From positions 2,356,001 to 2,420,000 of the forward strand of contig CAKKNE010000006.1 in NCBI GenBank assembly GCA_918797485.1: a stretch of 64,000 nt of DNA, written 5' to 3'. Of this stretch, positions 53,163 to 62,515 are shown one piece after another. A model generated the notes under the pieces. That model saw only the letters and a list, made by a program, of their open reading frames with translations. It did not search any database and was not told where the DNA came from. The DNA is from Pelagomonas calceolata. Lineage: Eukaryota; Sar; Pelagophyceae; Pelagomonadales; Pelagomonadaceae. A program made the position numbers and the translations under genes. How positions within the stretch are numbered: the first letter of the stretch is position 1; each line of letters begins with the position of its first letter.

Positions 53163-53569
53163 GGTGTCCTCCTGTGCTGCAGAGAGCGATTGGCTGGAAC
53201 GCGGCGCGGCGGCGTCGCTCGCGAACAATTCGCTTCCGCTGAGAGCGCTGCGGCTAGAAACGCTTCCTCGCTGAGCTGGCACCCGTGAGTGGTGTGCCGT
53301 GTTTTTTGCGCGAGGACTTGCTAGCGCATGTAAGACACTAGGAGGCATAGACGTGTGAACCCGTTTGTGATTAAAAACATGCTATGCTAGGGGTGAAACA
53401 CCGTACTTAGATCCGTCTTGATCCGAGCTTCGGAGGCGTGGTCCAAACCCGACAGATCCACGCCGTCGACGACGCGAGAGAACCGCAGTAGTACCGGGGA
53501 CAACAACTCTTAAAGGGATCGGGGAGAGGGAAAACGGCACGTCGGCGAGTGCCAGCGGTCGGACGAGGG
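53163..53569. other. Intergenic region upstream of TOM22
   Basis: About 407 bp. It holds one CTAG element (53321-53341) and an introner-core-like CACGCCGTCGACGACGCG at 53460-53477 without terminal repeats. Confidence 0.45.
53321..53341 (+). promoter_or_regulatory. CTAG-flanked upstream element, copy 11
   Basis: CTAGCG-CATGTAAGACA-CTAG is consensus-like but ends GGAGG rather than CAA. It is 159 bp upstream of the TOM22 start. Confidence 0.55.
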
Positions 53570-54544
53570 CTATACCGGCACGCGCAATCCGGCGGGCGGC
53601 GAGCGCGTCGCTTGTGAAGGAGACAGCGTCTCTGAAAACGACCGCATGCGCGCCTCGGGCGACTGCGCGGGCACGGGCGGCGCGAGCGACCAGTCGAGCG
53701 CGGGCTCGGAGGCGTGCACGGACATGTAGTAGCGTGCTGCCGTGCTGTCTCGACTCGTGAGCGGCACGAGGATGAAGTCATTCTGAAATTTCGAGCCGTC
53801 CGCGTGGTAGTTGATCAGCGACGTCGCGCACTGGCCGTCGCGGCCCATGGCCTCGCCCATGGCCGCGACGGCGCGCGCGCACGTTTCCGGTCCTTGTAAA
53901 TGGCGGCAGCCCCGGCCGATGACCTCGGCCTCGCCGTAGCCGCAGCGCTCCAGCCACGCGCCGGAACACGCGACGATGGCGCAGTCGGCGTCGTGCGCGT
54001 CTCCCACCAGATACTGGCTCTCGGGCGTCGTCCGCTGCAGGTAGTCGACGAAGACGCGGTTCACTCCTTCTTGCGAGATGGTCGCGAGGATGTCGGCGAT
54101 GGGCAGGCCGACGTGGTCCTTCGTCTGCGCGAGGCTCCGGCCCGTCGTCGCCGGGCTTCCGGGCATGGGCAGGTTGGTTGGCGGCGTGGTTTCGTACGCG
54201 CCGCGCGGGTGGTAACCTGTGCGGACGGGAGATGGCGGCTGTGGTGAACAACGTCGCATCGATGGCGTAAAGCAACTTGCAGCCTTCGAACACGCCGAGT
54301 CGCACGGTTTTTCTCGCCGCAGAGGGTGTCAGCAAGGGCTGTGCAAATCCTAAATTTGCGCACGCGCTGCCGCACAGATGCCGATGCACTCGCTTGTGCA
54401 GCCTAATACAGATACAGAAAACTTGTCAGACGGCTTTTTAAGTTGCGCGACGCGCGGATGGCGGCACCGAGGGTCGTTCAAGTTGGTGACTGGACTGCTG
54501 AACGAACAAAATTTTTTGCACGGCGATTCATCCGTCAATACCAC
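53570..54544 (-). CDS. LOV/PAS photosensor-like protein; at least two exons, start uncertain
   Basis: The main exon is 54216-53570. It encodes a LOV-type PAS domain: DADCAIVACSGAWLERCGYG, then VIGRGCRHLQGPET around the flavin-reactive Cys, then INYHADGSKFQNDFILVPL. The consensus is GxNCRFLQG, so Asn is replaced by Gly and Phe by His beside the reactive Cys. An upstream exon (to 54544) joins in phase across an introner but shows no ATG, so translation may begin at MPGSPATTGRS or in a further exon. Blue-light sensing is inferred. No bZIP or kinase is attached. Confidence 0.65.
54217..54375. mobile_element. Introner (GTGCGG subtype) at the 5' end of the LOV gene
   Basis: CTGTGCGG at 54217 pairs with CCGCACAG ending at 54377, and the interior has GCATCGATGGCGTAA. 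The acceptor is TCCGCACAG|GTTACC in sense. The target flanks do not match. The donor appears to be the element's own GTGCGG, unlike most copies here. Confidence 0.6.
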
Positions 54545-54699
54545 CCAGCATCTCTACGATACGATATGGACACGGCTCGTGCGCGTCCCGCGCTTTAGCA
54601 AACCCGACAGAGCAATTTTGAAGCCCAAACAACAACGACTCGGACGCGGCTGCCCCCGGGCCCGCTCCGCTTTAGGAAGGACGGGCAACGACAGCCGCC

Positions 54700-55980
54700 A
54701 TGGCAGCCGCCACGGCCCGCGACCTCCTGGCCAAGGAAGGCGCAGCTTTAAGAAGAGACGAGGCGTCCTGCCTGGACTTGTTAAGGGCCAACGAGGACAG
54801 CGACCAGAAGACGACCCAGCGCCTCCAGCGCGCGTTGCGCAACGTGCGCAAGCAGCTCGACGAGGTCGACCTCGCCCACGCTATTGCGGAGGGCCAGGCT
54901 TCGGCCGAGGCGCGCGAGGACGCCCATACCAGAGTGGACGAGCTGGAATCCGACTTGGCTGCGGTCCGAGCCGAACTGTTGGCGGAGAAGAAACGAAGAC
55001 AAGACGCCGAAACTCTCATCAAGAAAGAACTCGAGCCGCGGTTGAAGGCGTTCAGAGAGGTAAGTGGAGAACAGTGCGTCACGCTGTCGGGCGGCCAGGC
55101 CCCGCAGACGACGTCGACGTGGGCCGTCCCGATTAAAGTAAGGACGATCTACGTGCCGACGCGGCCGGCTCCTAATGATGCTGACGACGTCGACCACTTG
55201 CGCGTGGAACGGGACCAGTTGCGAGATTCTGTTGATAGATTAACGGCGAGCGGCGCGGCGGCGCGGGCGGCTTCCAGGGCCAAGAGCGCTCGACTAGAAG
55301 CGCAGCTGCAGGCCCTGCGTTCGTCAGACTTGAACGCGGTGCGCCAAACTCAAGTCCTTGAAGCCAAGAGGGCCGCGGCCGAGGCGGAAGCTTTACGGTT
55401 AGATGCGGCGCGATCGGGCGCCCAGGAGGAATTGGTGAAATTGAAATGCGTCAACGAGAAGCTCACGCAGGAGGCGGAGCGGGTCGATCGCGTGCGTCTT
55501 GACGAGGAACGGAGAAGCGCCGCGCGGCGCGCTTCCGAGTCGAAGCGCCAGCAGGACGCGAAGAAGGCGTTGACTGAGCGCTCGAAACTTATGAAGGAGT
55601 TGGAAACGGCTCGGAGGGACGCTGCTTCTGCGCGGGCGCTTGTGGCCCGCGAGCGAAAAAGGCGGACGGCTTCCGTGAATGGCTTCGGGCGGGACCTCCA
55701 GGAGCTGAGAAAGGCGCTAGCGCGCGTCGCGGCGTCCGTGGACGCGTCCTCGATGCACCAGGGCCGCGCCTCCGCGCGCGCGGCGCGCTGCTGCGTTCCG
55801 GGGGACGACGCCTTGGACCTGTTGTCGCCTTCGTCAGAAATCGACCTGGGGACCGTGCTCGAGCGACTCGCGGCCATGGAGAAGCAGCTCGCGCCGTCGC
55901 TCAAGGCGCGCGCTTTAGATGTGGCGGCGCTGTCTCCCCGGAAGGTCACGCCGACGAAGAAGGGGCTCGTCTCGCCCTAG
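54700..55980 (+). CDS. Coiled-coil protein
   Basis: A 426-residue protein from MAAATARDLLAKEGAALRRD. Almost the whole length is heptad-like coiled coil (LQRALRNVRKQLDEVDLAHA, ELLAEKKRRQDAETLIKKEL, ERSKLMKELETARRDAASAR). The C-terminus is less ordered, with SPRKVTPTKKGLVSP. A 48-bp segment at 55060-55107 starts AG|GTAAGT, ends CGCAG, and is a multiple of three, so it may be a conventional intron or a retained cassette. Partner and function are unknown; cytoskeletal or flagellar roles are possible. Confidence 0.75.
   Translation: MAAATARDLLAKEGAALRRDEASCLDLLRANEDSDQKTTQRLQRALRNVRKQLDEVDLAHAIAEGQASAEAREDAHTRVDELESDLAAVRAELLAEKKRRQDAETLIKKELEPRLKAFREVSGEQCVTLSGGQAPQTTSTWAVPIKVRTIYVPTRPAPNDADDVDHLRVERDQLRDSVDRLTASGAAARAASRAKSARLEAQLQALRSSDLNAVRQTQVLEAKRAAAEAEALRLDAARSGAQEELVKLKCVNEKLTQEAERVDRVRLDEERRSAARRASESKRQQDAKKALTERSKLMKELETARRDAASARALVARERKRRTASVNGFGRDLQELRKALARVAASVDASSMHQGRASARAARCCVPGDDALDLLSPSSEIDLGTVLERLAAMEKQLAPSLKARALDVAALSPRKVTPTKKGLVSP
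55060..55107 (+). other. Possible optional intron in the coiled-coil gene
   Basis: The segment begins with a textbook GTAAGT donor after GAGAG and ends CCCCGCAG. Its removal (16 codons) keeps the frame and deletes a non-helical interruption. It has no introner ends. Confidence 0.4.
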
Positions 55981-56068
55981 CTAGGGGCTCGTAATGGACA
56001 GAAGACTCGTCATAGAGCCCCTCGGAGGCACGTCGCGTCGATGGCGTCGCGCGCGTATTTTCATCGCG

Positions 56069-56090
56069 CCTAGTAACTTACAACACTAGG
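56069..56090. promoter_or_regulatory. CTAG-flanked upstream element, copy 12
   Basis: CCTAGTAACTTACAACACTAGG is a symmetrical variant with perfect CCTAGT/ACTAGG ends. It lies 258 bp upstream of the VOC gene start. A solo introner-core GCGTCGATGGCGTCG lies just before it near 56035. Confidence 0.45.
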
Positions 56091-56347
56091 TGCGAAATAT
56101 AAAAACGTCATCCGCTCGGCGTGATTCGCTGGCACTGGACAGCTTACGGTCGTTGGATTACATTTGTAAGCCTAATTCTTGCCTGGCATTCGCTCCGTAG
56201 CTTATTCAGGCGCGGGACAAGCGCTAGACATCACTGCACCCTCTGGTGCCTCATCACGCTGCCAGCTCCCGACGCCGCCAGCGCGAGCGACGTCAATCTC
56301 CAACGCCGCCCGCGCGACGAGCGCGACCCTTTCAAAGAAACAAGGGC

Positions 56348-57361
56348 ATGCCGCGCCGCATCATCACTGTTCTCGGCACCGCCGCGGCCCTCACGGCGAC
56401 GATGCGACCACCTGTAACACTAAACGCGGCGTCGCAACGCAACGCGGAGTTAGCGAGACAAGCCGCGACCAAGCAAGCGAACGACAAAGGTTTATTATGG
56501 CTCGAGCACATTAATATCGTCGTGGGCGACCGACAGGAGGCGGAACGGTTTTACTTTGAAGAGGGCCTAGGCTGTTATCGCGACCCGGCCAAACCGGGCG
56601 GCCCCGGGACGAGTGGCACGATGTGGGCCAACCTTGGGAATCAACAGTTCCACCTCGCGCAGGAGGAGGACGACGACCCGAGGCAAGTCGTCCGAGGTAG
56701 TATCGGATTGTGCCTGCCCGATGCCGACAAAGCGGCTACAAGGCTAGAGAAGTTCTGCGACGTCCAACGACATGATGACACGAGGTTCACGGTGACCTGC
56801 CCCGTTGGGAATACATTTCACTGCTATCAAGTGGCGAAGGACCCCCCTACCGAGGGGATAGGTAAAAGGCCGAAGATGGTGAACCTTCATAAAGGAGACG
56901 GCTACAATGGCGACGCCTTTTCTGTAAGAAACGGCCCGGGCATTCGATACGTGCAGTTCCTGGTGGAGGACGCCCAGAGGGCCGCGCAGTCGTACGTCGA
57001 CGAGTTCGGCGGTTCCGTGACGGAAGATGACGGTCTCACGTGCGTCTCGGCCGGTCTCGGGCCGGTCCACCTCATCTTTGAAAGTGCGGAGCCCGATGCT
57101 ATTGCAGATGAGAAGCAGGACGGCGTCCATTTATGTGTATATGTGGACGCCTTCGCCGAAAGGTATGACCGGCTTCGGAAGGCCGCCCGCATGTTCACGA
57201 ACCCGCGGTTCAAGCACCTGGACACGTGCGACTCGCTCGAGGAGGCGCTCGCGTCGCGCACCTTCCGCTTCGCGTTTCCGGCGGTGCCTTTTGTGGAGCA
57301 CGAGACGCGCGCGCTGACTCATCAGCAGTTCCTCAAGCGGATTAAGTACGAACCACTGTAG
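56348..57361 (+). CDS. Glyoxalase/VOC-superfamily protein
   Basis: The ATG at 56348 gives 337 residues, with a hydrophobic N-terminus (MPRRIITVLGTAAALTATM) that could target it to an organelle. Two VOC modules are visible. The first begins LLWLEHINIVVGDRQEAERF with the metal-ligand His and shows GTMWANLGNQQFHLAQEE. The second begins GIRYVQFLVEDAQRAAQSYV and contains LGPVHLIFES. The fold includes glyoxalase I and dioxygenases; the reaction is not predictable. Spacing of His and Glu ligands is only partly conserved. Confidence 0.8.
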   Translation: MPRRIITVLGTAAALTATMRPPVTLNAASQRNAELARQAATKQANDKGLLWLEHINIVVGDRQEAERFYFEEGLGCYRDPAKPGGPGTSGTMWANLGNQQFHLAQEEDDDPRQVVRGSIGLCLPDADKAATRLEKFCDVQRHDDTRFTVTCPVGNTFHCYQVAKDPPTEGIGKRPKMVNLHKGDGYNGDAFSVRNGPGIRYVQFLVEDAQRAAQSYVDEFGGSVTEDDGLTCVSAGLGPVHLIFESAEPDAIADEKQDGVHLCVYVDAFAERYDRLRKAARMFTNPRFKHLDTCDSLEEALASRTFRFAFPAVPFVEHETRALTHQQFLKRIKYEPL

Positions 57362-57413
57362 TTTTGTTGTCCCCGCGTCGATGGCGTCATTCGCGTGAGT
57401 TTCGTCGCTTGCC

Positions 57414-57438
57414 CTAGCGGCATGTGAGGCACTAGCAA
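57414..57438 (+). promoter_or_regulatory. CTAG-flanked upstream element, copy 13
   Basis: CTAGCG-GCATGTGAGGCA-CTAGCAA lies 214 bp upstream of the SLC26 start. A solo introner core GCGTCGATGGCGTCA is at 57375-57389. Confidence 0.55.
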
Positions 57439-57651
57439 GCCCCTGGGCAGGCTGGACACTGGCTCTCTGAGTCTGAGCGCTGCGCAGGCACGACGGCACT
57501 GCGGGCTCTGGCAAACCGGCCAGCGACCACGCCGCAGCGGCTGCATCAATTCCCAAAGCGAGAAGAGCATCCGTAAGGGCACAGGAGCCATTGGCAGGGT
57601 CAGCCACTAAGGCGGCATCGGGCATCACTGCACGGCTCCGCAGCACAAGCA

Positions 57652-59580
57652 ATGCACCGCTCCACGAATCACAACGGCGGCTACGGGTCGCTCACGGCGT
57701 CGCCGAGCGTCTTCGAGGAGAACGAGAGCTGTGGAGACGCGTGCGCGCGGCAACTGCCTTCATTAGAATGGATCAAGGCCTACGACCTGTCGTGGCTCTG
57801 GAACGACGTCGCCGGCGGGGTCACGCTCGGGCTCGTGCTCCTCGCGCAGTCGTTGGCCCACGCGCACCTCTGCGGCGTCGCGCCGATCCGGGGCCCCTAC
57901 GCTTGTTTGTTGGCGCCCCTGGCCTACGTGCTGCTCGGGACGTGCCACGAGGCGTCCATCGGGACGGGCGGCCTCGTGTCGCTCGTGGTCTCGGAGCAGC
58001 TCGCGCGCGAGTACGCGACGCCGGAGGAGCGGTCGGCCCGCGCGGCGACGTGCGCTTTGTTGGTTGGGCTGGTCCTGTGCGTCATGGGGCTGCTCCGGCT
58101 GGCGTTTTTGGTAAGATTCCTGTCGCGGCCGGCGCTCTCGGGCTTCATCAGCGGCTCGGCGCTGCTGATCATCAAGAGCATGTCGGGACCGATGGTCGGC
58201 GGCCACCTGCCTCGCCCCAACGACAAGCACGGCATGCACGCGCACCGGTCGACGGCGCTCGTGTCGTTTGCCTGCCTCGCATGGCTTTTCGCCGCGAAGC
58301 CGCTCGCTAACCTGGCGCGAGGTACAGTGCTCGAGCGCGTCGCGGAAGGGGCAGCGCGGTTCAAGGCGCTCGTGGCGCTGTTCGCGAGCGCCGTTCTCGC
58401 GACAACCATAGCACCGGGCGTGTCGGTAGTAGGAGAAGTCCCGCAGGGCCTCCCGCCGATCAAGCTCGACGTCCTGTCGACCGAGGAGCGCGTCGAGAAC
58501 ATGCTGCCGGGCGCCGCGTTGGTGGCCATCGTCGTCTTCGTGTCGTCTTTCGCATCAGCGAAGAAGTGCGCGCTGCACGGCGGCTACCACATCGATTCGG
58601 CGAAGGAGATGTGGGCGCTCGGCGCGGCGAACGTCGCCGCGGCGGCGTGTGGCGGCGTCCCGGTACAGGTCGGGCTGTCTCGCTCGGCGCTGGCGATTTC
58701 ATTAGGAGTGCGCTCGCAAGTCGCGAGTTTGTTTGCCGCTGCGTTGATCGCCGTCGTCCTCTGGGGCGCCGCGTCTTTAGTCGAAACAGTGCCGTTGTGC
58801 GCCCTGTCGGCGGTCATCGCGCACGCCGCCGTCAGGCTGTTGGAGTGGGAGACGTTGGGGCGCCTCTGGAGCCGCAGGCATCTGGGGTCCGGGCGGGACT
58901 TTTGCGTGTGGGTAGTTGCCTTCGTGGGAACGCTGGTGCTGGGCGCCTTGTGGGGCTGCGCGGTGGCAGTTGCCACGTCACTGTTACTCGTTTTACGGAC
59001 CGTGGCGGCGCCGAATTTGACGGTGCTGCGCGTCGAGCGGGCGGGCGGCCGCGCGGGCGAGTGGCGGTCGTCGCCGGCCCTCGTTTCGTTGGATGAGGAG
59101 GCGCGGTCGTCGCTGGTCGTGCGCGTCGAGGGGCCGCTGTGGTACGCGAATGCGGAGCGCTTCCACGAGCAGGTCGAGGAGCTCGAGTTGTTCTACTCGC
59201 GGCGCGGCGAAGCCCCTTTGGCAGTGGTTCTGTGCGCGTCGTCCATCTCCTTCATCGATGCGACCGCGCTCTCGGTGCTAGAGGAAATGACGCAGTCATG
59301 GAAGCGCCGGGCCGTCCACTTCTACGTCGCGTCGGCATATGGGCAACCCAAGGCCCTCCTCGAGGCGGCCCTCAGTGACGTCGGCGACTGCTCGCGCACG
59401 ATCGACGCGTGCCTCGCCGCCGAAAACGCGTCGCGCACGGTGACGACGCGCCGCCGCCGCGCCACGAGCCACGACCTGCCCCGGGCCTTGGGCGACGACG
59501 ACGCGTTCAAGGTCGGCTTCCACCGGTCGCTGCCGTCGTTCCAGACGCTGCCTACGTCCCCGGCAAGCGGCGCGGCGTGA
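57652..59580 (+). CDS. SLC26/SulP-family anion transporter with STAS domain
   Basis: A 642-residue intronless protein. The N-terminal transport domain opens with LSWLWNDVAGGVTLGLVLLA and the Q-S-L-A-H-A segment typical of SulP helix 1, followed by GPYACLLAPLAYVLLGTCHE. More than ten hydrophobic helices are present (SGFISGSALLIIKSMSGPMV, VVLWGAASLVETVPLCALSA). A C-terminal STAS domain (~490-600) has VVRVEGPLWYANAERFHEQV and VVLCASSISFIDATALSVLE. Substrates in the family include sulfate, bicarbonate and other anions. Confidence 0.92.
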   Translation: MHRSTNHNGGYGSLTASPSVFEENESCGDACARQLPSLEWIKAYDLSWLWNDVAGGVTLGLVLLAQSLAHAHLCGVAPIRGPYACLLAPLAYVLLGTCHEASIGTGGLVSLVVSEQLAREYATPEERSARAATCALLVGLVLCVMGLLRLAFLVRFLSRPALSGFISGSALLIIKSMSGPMVGGHLPRPNDKHGMHAHRSTALVSFACLAWLFAAKPLANLARGTVLERVAEGAARFKALVALFASAVLATTIAPGVSVVGEVPQGLPPIKLDVLSTEERVENMLPGAALVAIVVFVSSFASAKKCALHGGYHIDSAKEMWALGAANVAAAACGGVPVQVGLSRSALAISLGVRSQVASLFAAALIAVVLWGAASLVETVPLCALSAVIAHAAVRLLEWETLGRLWSRRHLGSGRDFCVWVVAFVGTLVLGALWGCAVAVATSLLLVLRTVAAPNLTVLRVERAGGRAGEWRSSPALVSLDEEARSSLVVRVEGPLWYANAERFHEQVEELELFYSRRGEAPLAVVLCASSISFIDATALSVLEEMTQSWKRRAVHFYVASAYGQPKALLEAALSDVGDCSRTIDACLAAENASRTVTTRRRRATSHDLPRALGDDDAFKVGFHRSLPSFQTLPTSPASGAA

Positions 59581-59650
59581 GTGTAAGTGTGATTGTACTC
59601 AACCCCTGCCTTGACGAGACGCCCCCCGTAAAAGAAAGTAAGCAAGCTAG

Positions 59651-60840
59651 TTACTCCTCCCCCGACGGACGCGCCCGAGCCCGAGCGGCGCGAGTCCTCG
59701 TGGCCACCCCCGACGGCGTCTCGCGGGCGCCGAGCGCGGCTCGCGCGTTTTGCAGTGCGCCCTCGATCCCCGTTGTGAGCGGGTACGCGCCGCCGAGCAC
59801 GCGCCGCGCGATCCGTTCCGAGTCCTCGAGCGTCGCCACGGCCTCGCGGAGATCGTCGAGCGTGGCATCGTCGTCCTTGTAGAGCGCCCTCGCGTAGTTT
59901 AACCTCATTACGAGCGTGAGATCCTCATTCTCCCCGAGAACACGTCGCGCCACGGGCATCGTTTCGCGCGATAGTGCCTTGGCTTCTTCGAAGCGCTGTA
60001 GAGCAAAAAGGGAATACGCGTAGTTGTTGGCTGCCAAGAGAGTCTTTTCATGTTCCTCGCCGTGGAACTCCAGACGTCCGGAGTATACGTCTCGTCGCAG
60101 GGACAGTGCCTCGTCTTGCCTACCTAGCATTTCATACGTGCTCGCAAGATTGCTCTGCACGGAGAGTAAGTTGTGTTCTGATACGCCGATTCGCCGCCGC
60201 GTAGCGAAATCGGCCTCCTTCACGGACAACGCGTCCTCGTGGTGTCCTGCGTCGTGTAAACCGACCCCAAGCAGGTTCATCGCATGACACCGAACCGTGT
60301 CCGCCTCCGGCCGCCCCAAGTACGTCTTCCAGCACGCCCACCCGAGCGCGCACGACACGACGCTGTGGTAGCTTTGGTTGCACAGGCCGCACGTGTGCCA
60401 CCGCCTCCACCCCGCATCAAATGTCTCATCGTCCAAATAATCGTTGTCGAGAATACCATCCGCGACCAAAGTCTTCGCCTGCCGCGCCAAGCACGACACA
60501 TGCGCAAAGCCCGCTCCCCCGCGGCACGCGCACCCGCGCACGAGGCCTCTCCCGTGTGCGGATGCACGGCCTCGAGACAGATGTAGCACGTCTGACCCGC
60601 CGTGTCCTCCGCGCACTCCTCGACCGCGTCCGCGACGGCCTCCTTGTATTTTTTGTCGGCGTGGTATTGTTCGGCGCCGCCACCGCTGGCTATTTCGTCA
60701 CAAATTTCGTCGTGCCCGCCTCTGTGAGAGTGGTAGCGTAGGCATCGCTCACTGCAATAGCGAGTCCGACACCCCACGCATCTCGCGGGGGCGTCGTGGG
60801 CCAGTGGGGCGGCACAGGCGGCGCAATTTGTGAGGATCAT
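59651..60840 (-). CDS. MYND-RINGv-TPR protein C, with a one-base frameshift
   Basis: The ATG at 60840 (MILTNCAACAAPLAHDAPAR) opens a MYND finger (CVGCRTRYCSERCLRYH) and the first part of the RINGv module (TCYICLEAVHPHTGE). The frame then changes near 60545-60549. The second frame continues GLVRGCACRGGAGFAHVSCL and the TPR region (NLASTYEMLGRQDEALSLRR, NNYAYSLFALQRFEEAKALS). Paralog B reads KEGLVRGC at the same place, which shows a single G is missing here. The rest is intact for about 300 codons, so a sequencing error or a recent lesion is more likely than an old pseudogene. Confidence 0.75.
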
Positions 60841-62515
60841 CTTATTTTGGCGGGGTCCAGTGAGGGTCGCGCCGGCGTACTGGCTAGGCCTCTTGTGAGA
60901 GTTAGCTAGCGTAAGCGACTTACTAGCAAATTCAAAGATACGCTTCGATAGCGTCAAAAGAATGACCCAAATTCAGAATACATCCTAGTCGTTCGCCGAG
61001 ACCAAAGATTTCAGAGTAGCGGCCCGGGAACATACCCTCGCGCCTCCCGGAAGTCGCCGCCCGCGACATTCACGGGTAAGTCTTACGGCTCGCCAAAATA
61101 CACCAGCGATTGACAGCGCCTTCTACCGTCCAGATAGTACATTATATCAACTCCAGGCCAGTTTTCATACACAATCGACGGAACCGGAGCCGACGGCCCG
61201 CGCCCGGAGGGCGGGAGAAGAATTCTACGAGACAACTTCCGAGTTTATGTTCGTTTCCTTCCGTTTGTTGGTGGTAGAGGCCATCTAGGCCGAATCAGTG
61301 GCTACTGAGCTATTTTAGATATTCCGTTGGAGCCGCGCGAAACGGGGACTCGGCAGCCCCACGTTTTTCCAAAGGGGGGCTCGAAGCCTGCACCCGCGAC
61401 TATCAGCAACGACATCATCCAGATGGACCATAACGCCGTTGTTCTATTCACAATCGACCGACTTGCCCGTTCTCCGCGGACGACGGTACGTACGCGGGGC
61501 ACCGGAAAGGCCCCAGACCGGTGAGTTATAAAATAAATTTGCGTTTCAGGCGCTTTAGTCCTAGGACGGGCCATCTAACCGGCTTGATTGTGTACTACAT
61601 TGCTCCGAGACCCAAAGATGCTCGGCGCGGGTCGTCGGTCTCGCGAGCCCACGATCTGGCTTAGATTGGCGAATTACTTGGACCTGCGACCATCAGCCCG
61701 TGTACCATCACCATGGACCATGACGCGATCATTTGTTTCGTGATCGACTGACTTACGCGAGGTCCAGATCAAGATGTTCACGTCCCGAGCGTGGGCAGCC
61801 AAAAGTACCCTTCTCGGCGTGTAGAACTCATATATTTGTAATTGACTATCGGTGGGGTAGTATAGGGTCCAACGAGATCGCTACGGCGACTACTGGGGGC
61901 CCTCGGGTAATTGACGTATGTGACTGGAACGGGGCGCCATCGGGTCCGAATTGCACACTTTTTTCGGGGGCAGATCGGCTCCTGGAGGCCTCTCGGGGCG
62001 GGTCTGGTTGTAGGTGGTCGCCCGTACCGCATACGCCGTCGATGCGGCAGCCTGGTGCTCTCCGAGAGCCCTGGAAGCCATTGCCAAGTAATTCATGCTA
62101 TTCCTCCGTGGCTTGCTGAGCGAAATCGACCAAAAAAGCTTGAAGCGCCGGCGCATGCGGTGTAGGCGCTTGCGCGTGTATAGTACCGACCCTAGGCGAC
62201 CCCAGGGACACCTCTTGGACAGGGATTGACAGGATTCCACCGGCGCGGCTGTCATGGCCCTTCGGAGCTCGTCCGGCGCGAATTAAAAAATTTCCTTTTT
62301 CGCCCCCCAGTAAGTGTCCCATTGATCTCTTTGGACCAGTAGCGACCCGAACGGTACTCAAACGACTGCATGACGCATCTTGTTTAAAGCCTAGTGTGTC
62401 TCTCGCCTAGCCTCGTTTACAAGCTCGACTTTGTACGGCTGCAAAAACTGGTCGCATTGCTCAGTGCTGCAGACGTGAGCCGTGCGCATTGACGCCATCG
62501 ACGCGCTGCACAAAC
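60841..62515. other. Gene-poor stretch with diverged internal repeats
   Basis: About 1.7 kb without a supportable gene and with lower GC than its surroundings. Two segments of about 68 bp, near 61389-61456 and 61686-61753, agree at roughly two thirds of positions (both include ATGGACCAT and ATCGAC.GACTT). No protein domain, tRNA or terminal repeat is recognisable. Confidence 0.5.
60906..60929 (+). promoter_or_regulatory. CTAG-flanked upstream element, copy 14
   Basis: CTAGCG-TAAGCGACTTA-CTAGCAA lies 66 bp upstream of the start of MYND protein C. Confidence 0.5.

Noticed and set aside
61300-61574. Minus-strand frame with GAGFEPPFG that might indicate a tRNA or a small protein
   Set aside because: No cloverleaf could be drawn around the T-loop-like GGCTCGAAGCC, and the protein shows no domain.
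60958-62488. Possible retroelement or virus-like fossil in the gene-poor stretch
   Set aside because: No polymerase, integrase, capsid or terminal-repeat signature is visible on either strand.
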